The position numbers and the translations under genes are program-made. A stretch of DNA of 64,000 bases from JALZKA01 sp963725035 (GTDB lineage Bacteria; Actinomycetota; Thermoleophilia; Solirubrobacterales; 70-9). Below the pieces are notes generated by a model that was not told the origin of the DNA, did not search any database, and was given only the letters and a program-made list of their open reading frames with translations. Position 1 is the first letter of the stretch; each line of letters starts with the position of its first letter. Of this stretch, positions 8,211 to 17,756 are shown one piece after another. Where the stretch lies: assembly GCA_963725035.1 (NCBI GenBank), contig CAVRWX010000017.1:26705-90704 (forward strand), written 5' to 3'.

Positions 8211-10135
8211 GCCCCTGGCATCGCTTCGGCCTGAGCGGTCGAGCCGTGATTGCGGTCGGAGCCTTGGCGGCGGTCCTCGTCCTCATCATCGTGATCGCGG
8301 TCCGCTCGCTGGGCGGCCCCAGCGCGACCACGGCCGTGGACGGCTACGTGGCGGGGCTAGAGGACGCCGACCCGGACGCCGCGGCCGCGTTCACCGACGG
8401 CGATCCAGCTCTGGTCGCCGACATCATCCAGGCGAACATCGACGGCCTCGACGGGGCGACGCTCGACGCCGAGGTGACCGAAGTCTCCGAGAGCGGCTCC
8501 GACGCCACGGCGAAGGTCCGGATGGACTGGGACGTGCCCGAGTTCGGCTCGTTCTCCTACACCAACGACGCGATCACGCTGACCCAGGCCGACGACGAAT
8601 GGCTCATCGACTGGTCGAGCCGAGCGATCCATCCGGCCCTGCGGGAGGCTGGCGAGCGCCTCGGCACCGTTGAGGTCTTTGCCGATCGCGCACCGATCCT
8701 CGACCGCGACGGCGAGGAGCTCGTCTCTCTCGGCCCCGTTGTCGACGTGGGCGTCCTGCCCTCGGAGGTCAAGGACGTCGCGGCGACGGTCGGCGCGATC
8801 GCGGCAGTCACCGAGGTCGATCCGGAGACGCTGACGAAGGCAATCGAGGAGGCGGAGCCCGACGACGTCGTCCCGGCCATCACGCTGCGCGAGGAGGACT
8901 TTGCCCCGGTCGAGACCGAACTGCGGGCCGTTCCCGGCATCCAGCTCGCCGGGCGCGAGACGCCGCTCACGCCTACGCGCGACTTCGCGCGGGCGCTGCT
9001 CGGGACGGTCGGGCCCGCGACTGCGGAACAGGTCAAGAAGTCCGACGGCGAGCTCGACGCCGACGACATCGTCGGCCAGTCGGGTCTCTCGGCCGCGTTC
9101 GAGGAGCAGCTCGCCGGCGAGCCAGAGCGCTCCGTGGTGGTCAGGAACGCCGAGGGCGAAGTGGTCGAGACCCTGGAGACCCACGAGGCGGAGCCGGGTG
9201 AGCCGCTCGAGACAACGCTCTCCGCGGAAGTCCAGGTGGCCGCCGAGGAGGCGTTCGCCGATGTCGAGGGCGCGGCGGCGCTGGTCGCGCTCGACCCGAA
9301 GACCGGCGACATCCTGGCGGTCGCCAACCGGCCGACGGACGAGGGCGCCAACATCGCGTTCACCGGCCAGTACCCGCCGGGCTCGACCTTCAAGGTGATC
9401 TCCACCGCTGCGCTCTTCGACACAGGGCTCGAGACCACCGAGATCGTCGATTGCCCGGAGTCGATCGACGTCGGCGGCCGGGAGTTCGTGAACTTCGAGG
9501 GCTCCGCCGCCGGCGCCGTGCCCTTCTCGACCGACTTCGCCCAATCGTGCAACACCGCGTTCGTCTCGCTCGCGGACGAGCTCGCGCCGCTGGCTCTTCG
9601 CGAGAAGGGAGAGCAGTTCGGCGTCGGCATCGACCCGGATCTGCCCCTGGATGCGTTCGGGGGGGACATCCCACCCGGCAAGGACGAGGTCGAAGAGGCG
9701 GCGTCGGTGATCGGACAGGGCCGGATCCTGGTCAGCCCGCTCGTCATGGCAGGCGTCGCCGCGACGGTTCAGAGCGGCGAGTGGCACCGTCCACGCCTTG
9801 TCGCCGACGACCCCGAGGAAGCCGGCGAGCCGATTGGCCCCCAGAACGCGAACGAGCTGCGCACGCTGATGCGCTCTGTGATCACATCGGGCACCGGGAC
9901 CGCGCTGGCGGCGGTTCCGGGCGAGCCGATCGGCAAGTCGGGGACGGCGGAGTTCGGCACGGCCGACCCGCCGAAGACGCACGCCTGGTTCATCGCCGCG
10001 CGCGACGACGTCGCCGTGGCAGTTCTCGTCGAGGAAGGCACCTCGGGCGGCGAGGTCGCGGCGCCGATCGCGGCGAGCTTCCTCAACGCGCTCGACGCTG
10101 GAATCCGACGGAGACCGTGCTGCCATGATCGAACC
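8186..10135 (+). CDS. Class B penicillin-binding protein with NTF2-like N-domain (about 650 aa)
   Basis: Cell-wall D,D-transpeptidase. It has a short cytoplasmic N-terminus, one membrane anchor (AVIAVGALAAVLVLIIVIAV, about residues 19-38), an NTF2/MecA-N-like region (about 50-150), a dimerisation/pedestal domain (about 160-330) and a transpeptidase domain. The active site is visible as PGSTFK (Ser about 400), SCN (about 454) and KSGT (about 584). Start is GTG. No stop codon in this frame separates it from the MFS gene: the frame runs from NALDAG into the transporter. A one-base error would give PBP ends at 10128 or about 10159 in other frames, so the boundary drawn at the MFS GTG (10136) is a judgement. 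Confidence 0.88.
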
Positions 10136-11684
10136 GTGGAGGCAACCAGCAGCGAGCTAGTCCGCTTTGGCACGCCGAAGGGGCGCTGGGTGCTGGCGGT
10201 GACGGTCCTCGGCTCGGGGATCGCGTTCCTGGAAGCGACGGTTGTGAACGTCGCGGTGCCGGAGATCGGGCGCGACCTCGGCGCGACGACCGGCGACCTC
10301 CAGTGGATCCTCAACGGCTACCTGTTGACCCTCTCGGCCTTCATCCTCCTGGGCGGTTCCCTGGGCGACCGGATGGGCCGACGGCTCATCTTCAACGTGG
10401 GGATCGTCTGGTTCACCCTCGCCTCGGCGCTGTGCGCGCTCGCGCCGAGCTCGGAGTTCCTGATCGCCGCCCGTGTCCTCCAGGGCGTCGGCGGCGCCCT
10501 GCTCACACCCGGAAGCCTCGCGATCATCGAGGCCTCGTTTCACCCTGAGGACCGGGCGCGGGCGATCGGGGCGTGGTCGGGCCTCAGCGGTGTCGCGGCG
10601 GCAATCGGGCCGCTCCTCGGGCGGCTATCTCGTGGACGCCGTGTCGTGGCGGTGGATCTTCCTCATCAACCTGCCCCTGGGCGCCTTCGTCGTCTTCATG
10701 TCGAACCGGCACGTGTCCGAGACCCGTGACCCGACCGCGACCGGCAAGCTCGACATCCCGGGGGCCGTCCTCGCGGCGACGGGGCTCGCCGCTGCGACGT
10801 TCTCGCTGATCAGCGCGTCGGAGGGACGCAGCGCGGCAACCGTCGCGGTCACGGCAGTCCGGGCATCCTTCTGCTGATCGCGTTCGTGGTCACCGAGCGC
10901 CGGAGCGCCGAACCCGATGATGCCGCTCTCGATCTTCGAGTCGAAGCAGTTCACCGCGGCGAACCTGGTGACGTTCTGCGTCTACGCGGCGCTCAGCGGT
11001 GTCTTCTTCCTGCTCGTCGCCTTCCTTCAGATCACCATGGGCTACTCGGCGATCGCGGCGGGCTCGGCGGCCCTGCCGGTCACCGTGATCCTGCTCTTGT
11101 TCTCATCCCGCGCGGGGGCGCTTGCGACCCGCATCGGGCCGAAGCTGCCGCTGACGATCGGGCCGATCGGCATCGCCGCCGGGATGCTCATGATGCTCCG
11201 AATCGATCCCGGCGACAGCTACCTCTCGACCGTCTTCCCCGCGGTGATGGTCTACGGCGCCGGACTCGCGCTGGTCGTCGCCCCGGTGACGGCGACGGTC
11301 CTCGCGGCGGCCGACGACCGCCACGCCGGTGTCGCCTCGGGGATCAACAACGCCGTCGCCCGAGTCGCCGGGCTGATCGCCGTCGCGGTCCTGCCGCTGA
11401 TCGCGGGACTTTCGGGCGCGGCGTTCTATGACCCGGAGGCGATGGACGACGGGTTCAAGATCGCGATGGTGGTGACCGCGTGCCTGTCGCTGGCGGGAGG
11501 CCTGATCGCGTTCCTCATGATCGATTCGGAGGTCTTGGAGCGGGAGGACGACCCGGACCACGACTGCGACCGCGCCGCCACCGATCGCAACTGCGGCGTC
11601 GCCGGCACGCCCCTCAGGCCCGGGCGCCATGTCGGCGACGAGGCCGCAGCCGAACCGGCGGGCGTCTCAGAGCCGAGCCGCTAG
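10136..11684 (+). CDS. MFS drug exporter, DHA2 (14-TM) type, with frameshifts
   Basis: Proposed start is GTG 10136 (VEATSSELVRFGTPKGRW). Recognisable features are the first helix with FLEATVVNVAVPEIG, WILNGYLLTLSAF, motif A GSLGDRMGRR, and DAVSWRWIFLINLPLG, all typical of EmrB/QacA-type proton-driven multidrug exporters. The reading frame breaks at about 10618 (GPLLG to GGYLVDAV; one extra G in GGG repairs it), about 10850-10868, and about 10914 (EP to MMPLSIFE; one extra C). The C-terminal half from MMPLSIFESKQF onward is intact to the stop at 11684. It is convergent with the MarR gene (4-bp overlap of stops), a plausible regulator-target pair. Either sequencing error or a decayed gene; I favour error. 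Confidence 0.85.
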
Positions 11685-12157
11685 GAGCACCAGCCGCCGC
11701 TGGGGCGGCAGGCGTGCTCGGCGACGCGCTCCAGATACGCGTAGAGCTCGCTGCGCTCTTCGGCCGAGAGCGGCGAGAGGAGTTCGCGCTCGGCTTCGGC
11801 GACCGCGGCCTCCGCGCGGCGCAGGCGCTTGGTCCCCGCCGCCGTCAGCTTGATGAGCTGGCGCCGGCGGTCGCGCGGATCGCGGCGTCGCGCGATGAGG
11901 CCGTCTATCTCCAGCTGGTCGAGGAGGGCGACGAGGTTCGAAGGGTGAAGGCGAAGGGTGCGGCTGAGCTCGCGCCCGTGGGCGGACCCGCCCTGCTCGA
12001 GCCGGTGGAGGATCGCGAACTCATGCCCGGTCATCCCCAGTGCATCCAGGGAGCGACCCAGGCCCTGGCCCGACATTCGGGCGATGCGGGCGAACAGGAT
12101 CCCGCAGCCGGATTCCGCTGCGGAGCCTGTGCTTGTCGTCGTTTCCGTGGCGCTCAT
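11681..12157 (-). CDS. MarR family transcriptional regulator (158 aa)
   Basis: Winged-helix dimeric regulator. LGMTGHEFAILHRLEQGG leads into the helix-turn-helix (RELSRTLRLHPSNLVALLDQLE, about residues 55-80) and the wing DPRDRRRQLIKLTAAG (about 88-103), a classic MarR DPRDRR signature. ATG at 12157 (MSATETT) is preferred over a TTG at 12178, which would fall inside the inverted repeat. Divergent from lon and convergent with the MFS exporter. It probably binds the 12176-12202 palindrome and controls itself, lon, and perhaps the exporter. Confidence 0.9.
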   Translation of the reverse strand: MSATETTTSTGSAAESGCGILFARIARMSGQGLGRSLDALGMTGHEFAILHRLEQGGSAHGRELSRTLRLHPSNLVALLDQLEIDGLIARRRDPRDRRRQLIKLTAAGTKRLRRAEAAVAEAERELLSPLSAEERSELYAYLERVAEHACRPSGGWCS

Positions 12158-12175
12158 GACATATGAGTCTAACCA

Positions 12176-12202
12176 CAAACGATGACGTTCTATAATCGTT
12201 TG
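12176..12202. promoter_or_regulatory. Inverted-repeat operator overlapping the lon promoter
   Basis: Perfect 8-bp arms CAAACGAT (12176-12183) and ATCGTTTG (12195-12202) are separated by 11 bp. A consensus -10 box TATAAT (12191-12196) overlaps the right arm and reads toward lon. The size and placement between the divergent marR and lon genes fit a MarR-family operator, so binding should occlude the lon -10. No good -35 hexamer is visible at 16-18 bp. Confidence 0.6.
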
Positions 12203-12242
12203 CGTTCATAACTATTCTTCCTCGAACACGGAGCATCAACCC

Positions 12243-14554
12243 ATGGAAAGACTTCCCCTCATCCCACTCGACGACTCGGTCCTCTTCCCGGGCATGACCG
12301 CCACGGTCATCGCCGACGGGCCCTCGGAGGGCAAGGTTTTCGTCGTCGCACGCCACGATGAGGAGTTCGCCTCGGTCGGCACGATCGCCGAGGTCGCCGA
12401 GCGCGCCCGCATCCCCGGCGGGCGCGCTCTCAACCTTGTCGGCCTCCACCGCGGCGTCGGCGGCACCGCCGTCACCGACCCGGACGGCACGCTTCGCGTG
12501 GAGGTCACCCCCCACCCCGACCCCGACGACGAGACCTCGGAGGACATCCGCGTCCTCGAGCGCGAGTACCGCGCCGTCGTCGAGGAGATCCTCGAGCTCC
12601 GCGGCGCCGATGACCGCATCCGCGCGTTCCTTCGCTCGATCGGCGACGCGGGCACCCTGGCCGACACGGTCGGCTACTCGCCCGACGTCTCCACTCACGA
12701 GAAGGTGCGCATCCTCGAGACCATCGACGTCACCGAGCGCCTGCGCCTGGCCGTCGAGATCCAGCGCGACCGGCTGGCCGAGCTTCAGATCCGCAAGCGC
12801 ATCCACGACGACGTCACCGAGGGCGCCGAGAACCAGCAGCGCGAGTACTTCCTGCGCAAGCAGATGGACTCGATCCGCAAGGAGCTTGGCGAGGACGACG
12901 CCTCCGTCGTCGAGGAGTACCGGACGAAGATCGAGGAATCCGGCATGCCCGACGAGGCCCGGGAGCAGTCCGAGCGCGAGCTCGGGCGCCTCGAGCGCGC
13001 GGGCGAGGGCTCGGGCGAGTCCTCGATGATCCGGACCTACCTGGACTGGATGATCTCGGTGCCGTGGTCGGAAGCCTCGGACGAGGTGCTCGACCCGGTC
13101 GGCGCTCGAGAGGTGCTCGACGCAGACCACGCCGGCCTCGAAGACGTGAAGGAGCGCATCACGGAGTACATCGCCGTCCGCAAGCTTCGCGAGGAACGCG
13201 GGATCGAGGACGAGGGCCGCGGCGCCGGCGCGATCCTGACCCTGATCGGACCGCCCGGCACAGGCAAGACCTCGATCGGCGAGTCGATTGCCAAGGCGAC
13301 CGGCCGCGAGTTCGTGCGCATGTCGCTGGGCGGCGTGCGCGACGAAGCCGAGATCCGCGGCCACCGCCGCACCTACATCGGCGCCATGCCCGGCCGTCTG
13401 GTCCGCGCGCTCCGCGACGCGAAGACGATGAACCCCGTGATCCTCCTGGACGAGGTCGACAAGGTCGGCGCCGACTGGCGCGGCGACCCCTCGGCCGCGC
13501 TCCTCGAGGTGCTCGACCCCGCCCAGAACCACTCCTTCCGCGACCACTACCTGGACGTCGAGCTCGACCTCTCGCAGGTGCTCTTCATCGCGACGGCGAA
13601 CATGGCCGATGGCATCCCCGGCCCGCTCCTCGACCGCATGGAGGTCGTGGGCTTCGACGGCTACACGACCGACGAGAAGGTCGAGATCGCCCGGGGGTAT
13701 CTGTGGCCCAGGCAGCTGAAGAAGAACGGGCTGCGCGACGAGGAGGTCGAGATCACCGACGAGCTCCTGCGCGAGATGGTCACCGAGTACACCCGCGAGG
13801 CGGGCGTGCGCGGCCTCGAGCGCGAGATCGGCAAGCTCCTGCGAAAGACCGCGACCCGCATCGCCTCCCTCCCGGTGCCAGGCAGTGCCGGCACCGAGGC
13901 GACCAGCCGACGCTCACGATCGACCGCGACGCGATTCGCGACGCGCTCGGGCGCCAGCGCTTCTTCCAGGAGTCCGCTGAGCGCACGGCCGTGCCGGGCG
14001 TCGCGACCGGCCTGTCGGTCACGGGCGCGGGCGGCGATGTCCTCTTCATCGAGACGACGTCCATGCCCGGCAAGGACGACTTCGTCCTCACCGGTCAGCT
14101 CGGCGACGTGATGAAGGAGTCGGCGCGGATCGCCCTCTCATACGTGCGCGGCCACGCAGAGGAGCTCGGTCTCGACCCCGACAGCTTCGACAAGCGCGAG
14201 TTCCACATCCACGTTCCTGCGGGCGCGATCCCGAAGGACGGGCCTAGCGCGGGCATCACGATGACGACGGCGCTCGCGTCGCTCCTGACCGGCCGCCCGG
14301 TGAAGCACACGGTCGGGATGACCGGCGAGGTGACCCTCCAGGGCCGGGTTCTCCCCATCGGCGGGCTCAAGCAGAAGGTCCTGGCCGCCCACGCTGCCGG
14401 CCTGACCGACGTGATCATCCCGGAGCGGAACCGCGGCGACCTGGACGACGTGCCCGAAGAGGTGCGCGAGGAGATGACCTTCCACCCGGTCATGACGATC
14501 GGCGAGGTCCTCGAGCTGGCGCTCGAGCCGGAGCGGGCTACCGCGGCGGCATAG
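12243..14554 (+). CDS. lon: ATP-dependent endopeptidase Lon, one frame break
   Basis: Homohexameric cytosolic quality-control protease. In order: N-terminal substrate-binding LON domain (starts MERLPLIPLDDSVLFPGM), coiled-coil region with REYFLRKQMDSIRKELGE, AAA+ module with Walker A GPPGTGKTS (about residue 337) and Walker B VILLDEVDK (about 400), then the Ser/Lys protease domain with KDGPSAGITM (catalytic Ser) and LPIGGLKQKVLAAH (catalytic Lys). The frame changes between about 13885 and 13905 (RIASLPVPGSAG in one frame, PTLTIDRDAIRDALG in another); total length is 2 modulo 3. Both halves are well conserved, so error is likelier than loss. RBS GGAG lies 9 nt upstream of ATG 12243. Probably repressed by the divergent MarR. 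Confidence 0.93.
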
Positions 14555-14573
14555 ACCCGGCCAGGGCTAGGGG

Positions 14574-15387
14574 TTACTCGGAGGTCTCCTCGACCGAGTA
14601 GATCCTCCAAGCGCCGTCGACGTAGTAGAGGGTCGTGGTTGTTGGCACCTTGTCGAACCTGCCGCCGACATCCTCGTAGGAGAGAACCGCGATCACATCG
14701 TCCACGCCGGAGGCCTCGCTGACGTTGACGTCCGTGGCCAGATCGTCTTCGATTTCGCTCTGCTCCTTGGTGCAGGCCTCAACTCCACCGAATCCCTCCT
14801 CCAGGAAGATCTCGGTCAGGAGGCCTTCTCCCTCGGAGCTGCAGGAGGTAGCCGGATCGGCGGTCGTGGCGAAGTCGCGAAGCACGTCCTCCGCCGCTTG
14901 AGCGTCGTCATCGGGAAGGACATTCGCGCAATCTTCGAGTCCGGCCTCGGCGCTGGCTTCGTTGATGGCGTCCGCAGCCTCGGACGCTTTGATGGCGGCT
15001 TTCTCGGCGCCGGCCTTGTCGCCCTCTTCGAGCGCCGCGATCTCGTCCTCCATCGCATCGACCACGTACTGGCGCCCCGTCAAGCTCCTCTCGAAGGCTT
15101 CAGCCACCTCGGCGGGCGGCTCGAGCTCCTCGAGCTGGGCCAGGGCATCCGCGCGGATCGCGCGAACCCGCTCGCGCAGTTCGATCACGTCCTCTTCTTC
15201 CGCCGAGTATCCGAGCTCGAGGTACACCTGCGCCGCCTCGCCTGCCCCCTCGTTGCAGATCGCGTTCGCCTGGGTCGGGAAATCGTCCGCGCCGCTGTCG
15301 GCGGCTTCGTCGTTGTCGTCGCCTCCGCAAGCCAGCGACGCCTGCTGAAACTGCGAGCACGGCGATAAGTGCGGCGACCTTTTGCAA
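14574..15387 (-). CDS. Lipoprotein of unknown function, one frame break (about 270 aa)
   Basis: Likely TTG start at 15387 with GGAGGGG just upstream. The signal peptide LQKVAALIAVLAVSAGVAG runs into a broken frame. Deleting one A at 15329-15330 produces the lipobox VAGC followed by GGDDNDEAADS, a textbook lipoprotein N-terminus. The mature protein is acidic, with a helical region (about residues 40-140, ELRERVRAIRADALAQLEEL...) and a C-terminal domain with conserved-looking cysteines (CTKEQSE, TTLYYVDGAWRIYS). The ending resembles NTF2-like or Mce-associated extracytoplasmic domains, but this is only an impression. Confidence 0.75.
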
Positions 15388-15536
15388 CGCAACCCCTCCG
15401 TCGTTGATTGCCCCCAAGACGAGCGGGACCCTACACCAGCACCTGCGCTCCTGACGCGTGCGCCAAGAAACTGAGAGACTTCTGCGCCGTGGAAGCGAAG
15501 GACGCCGAGCGCACGGAGGTGGGGGCTGAGGACCCG

Positions 15537-16760
15537 ATGCTGCGCTGCCCTGTCGAGGACATGCGCATGTCGGAGTGGCCGAGCTGGGAGGACGGGCCGC
15601 CGTACGAGCTCTTCAAGCGCCTTCGGGACGAATGCCCGATCCACTGGACGGACAAGATCACCGAGTGGCCCGACGAGGACGGCTACTGGTCCGTCACCAA
15701 GGCCGACGACATCCACACGGTCTCCAAGGACTGGAAGACGTACTCGTCGGAGCGCGGAGGGATAGCAGCGCTCACGCATTCGATCATGCCGCTCGAGATC
15801 CAGCAGGGGATGTTCATCGCGATGGACCCGCCCAAGCACGATCGCCTCAAGGCCCTCTTTCAGCGCGGCTTCACCCCAAAGCGCATCGCCGAGCACGAGG
15901 ATGAGATCCGCGAGATCACCCGCAAGGTGCTCGACCGCCTCGACGACGGGCAGGAGACGAACCTCGTCGAGTCCGTCGCTCAGCCTGTCGTCTCGCGCGT
16001 CATCGGCAGCTTCATGGGTATCGACGAAGAGGACGACGCGGTCTGGGCTCGACTCATGAACGCCGTGATCGCGGCGGGTGACGAGGAGGTCAACCCGGGC
16101 GGCACCGACGCGATCATGGAGAAGGACGTGCCGGAGATCTTCGAGCGGTGCCGGGTCCTGATCGAGGAGCGGCGCAAGAACCCCACGGACGACCTCACGA
16201 GCGTGCTCGTCCACGCCGAGTACGAGGGTGAGGGGCTTGCGGAGCACGAGATCGTCATGGGCTTCTTCCTCCTGATGGCGGCTGGGAACGACTCGACCAA
16301 GGCGACCTACTGCTCGGGGATGCGGGCGCTGCTCGAGAATCCGGACCAGCGCCAGCTCGTCCTCGACGACCCTTCGTTGATCCCAGGCCTGGTCGAGGAG
16401 TCGCTGCGGATGTTCCCGGCCTTCAACCACTTCCGGCGCACCACGACCTGCGACACGGAGCTCGCGGGTCAGCCCATTCGCGAGGGCGAGAAGGTGGTCA
16501 TGTGGTACGTCTCGTCGAACCGGGACGAGGAGCGCTTCGAAGATCCGGACCGCTTCGACATCACCCGCACAACCGAGCACCAGGCGTTCGGCGCGGGCGG
16601 GCGACACTTCTGCCTGGGAACCGCGCTGGCGCGGCTCGAGCTGCGGATCCTGTTCGAGGAGACCCTCGCGCGGTGGCCCGACATGGAGCTTCTCGGCAAG
16701 CCCCGTCATGCCGTCTCGCCGTTCTCGAGCCAGCTCACCTCGCTTCCGGTCCGGCTCTAG
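15537..16760 (+). CDS. Cytochrome P450 (407 aa)
   Basis: Second P450. I-helix AGNDSTK (about 249; the usual acid-Thr pair appears as D-S-T), K-helix ESLRMFP (about 287), heme loop FGAGGRHFCLG with Cys about 359. ATG at 15537 has GAGGA at good spacing; an in-frame GTG at 15489 would add 16 residues. Segments GPPYELFKRLRDECPIHW and FRRTTTCDTELAGQPIREGE are reminiscent of CYP124/125/142-like actinobacterial P450s acting on steroids or branched lipids, but family assignment needs a search. The following gene is convergent and abuts it by one base. No redox partner nearby. Confidence 0.93.
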   Translation: MLRCPVEDMRMSEWPSWEDGPPYELFKRLRDECPIHWTDKITEWPDEDGYWSVTKADDIHTVSKDWKTYSSERGGIAALTHSIMPLEIQQGMFIAMDPPKHDRLKALFQRGFTPKRIAEHEDEIREITRKVLDRLDDGQETNLVESVAQPVVSRVIGSFMGIDEEDDAVWARLMNAVIAAGDEEVNPGGTDAIMEKDVPEIFERCRVLIEERRKNPTDDLTSVLVHAEYEGEGLAEHEIVMGFFLLMAAGNDSTKATYCSGMRALLENPDQRQLVLDDPSLIPGLVEESLRMFPAFNHFRRTTTCDTELAGQPIREGEKVVMWYVSSNRDEERFEDPDRFDITRTTEHQAFGAGGRHFCLGTALARLELRILFEETLARWPDMELLGKPRHAVSPFSSQLTSLPVRL

Positions 16761-17729
16761 TCACTCGTAGACGACCAGGTCCGGCGCCGGCTTGAGGCCC
16801 AGCACGTCCGCCGGGGACATCAATCCCAGGTCCTCCGCGTAGAAGAGCTTCAGCCCCGACCCGAGGCCCGTCGCACCTCGGGGATGGAGCTCCCGATACT
16901 TGGCGATCTTGTTGAGCGGGTCCCCGAAGCCGTCCACGTTGAGGACCGTGGCCAGGCCGTCTTGAGGTTCGAGCAGCGCCTTCGCGGTGATCATCTCGTC
17001 CGTGAACTGATGGATGACGAGGAGCTTTTCGGGCAGGTCCAGCCGCTCGACGGTTGCCGCCAGCCCCTCGGCGATCTGGTTGACCTCGAACGCGCTCACC
17101 GATCCGATCACCTCGCCCGGGATCTCGTCGGGACCAACGTTCCACTCCGGGTCGAGCGCCAGCCCTACATCGGGCTCGTCCAGGTAGCGCTCGAGGCGGC
17201 GCACCTCGCCGGCGAAGCCGGCCCGCCCGGGCTGGATGTCCAGGAGGAGGATGCCTCTGTTCCGGCGGGCCTCGGTGAGGTACTTCTGGATCACGGAGTG
17301 CGGCTGGCGGTTGCGGTAGAGCTCGTCCTTGCCGGGCGAGGCCGACGCGATGGTCGCGATGAGCTCGAAAACCGGCATGACCGGCTTGCCGTCCTCATAA
17401 GCCTTGGCCTGTTCCATCAGGCGCTGCCCGGCCTCGGCCGGCGTGCCGATGCCAAGCGCGCCGAGCGCTTCGTCCTGCGGCGCGCCGTAGAAGCCGACCA
17501 GCCGGTACTCGGGTAGGAGCGAGCGCCCTCCGCGTGGCAACTCGATCGGCCCCGGTCTCTCAGTCGTCTCCGCGCCGCCGCCCCCCGACGAGCTCCCAAT
17601 GCTTGCTCCGAGCACGAACGCGAGCAGGCCGGAGGCGAGCGTGACTATGAGCCCTGTCCGGCGGCGGCGCTCACGCACGGCCTGCGCCTGGCGGCGAGCG
17701 ACCGGCGGCTCGAACTCATCGTCCCGCAT
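16761..17729 (-). CDS. Membrane-anchored conserved hypothetical protein (322 aa)
   Basis: A short basic cytoplasmic N-terminus (RRQAQAVRERRRR) is followed by one membrane helix (GLIVTLASGLLAFVLGASIG, about 26-45) and a Gly/Ser linker. The soluble extracytoplasmic domain (about 75-322) has alternating beta/alpha texture: RLVGFYGAP, KPVMPVFELIATIA, GILLLDIQPG, VGLALDPEWNV, KLLVIHQFT. This pattern resembles a TIM-barrel glycosidase-like fold, and DPEW and HQF are candidate active-site positions. I do not recognise a named family and assign no function. Confidence 0.8.
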   Translation of the reverse strand: MRDDEFEPPVARRQAQAVRERRRRTGLIVTLASGLLAFVLGASIGSSSGGGGAETTERPGPIELPRGGRSLLPEYRLVGFYGAPQDEALGALGIGTPAEAGQRLMEQAKAYEDGKPVMPVFELIATIASASPGKDELYRNRQPHSVIQKYLTEARRNRGILLLDIQPGRAGFAGEVRRLERYLDEPDVGLALDPEWNVGPDEIPGEVIGSVSAFEVNQIAEGLAATVERLDLPEKLLVIHQFTDEMITAKALLEPQDGLATVLNVDGFGDPLNKIAKYRELHPRGATGLGSGLKLFYAEDLGLMSPADVLGLKPAPDLVVYE

Positions 17730-17756
17730 GTGCTTTCGCTGGGCTGAGCCAGGCGC

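Noticed and set aside
8357..10126. A 589-codon antisense reading frame opposite the penicillin-binding protein
   Set aside because: Arg/Asp/Gly/Leu-rich low-complexity translation typical of the complement of a GC-rich gene; the sense strand has complete PBP motifs.
12243..14554. Programmed ribosomal frameshift in lon
   Set aside because: No slippery heptamer or obvious stimulatory structure was seen, and many unrelated genes in the window have similar one-base breaks.
15388..16709. Long minus-strand extension of the lipoprotein frame through the P450 gene
   Set aside because: The upstream part is antisense to a complete P450; the lipoprotein's true start with signal peptide lies at about 15387 in another frame, explained by one inserted base.
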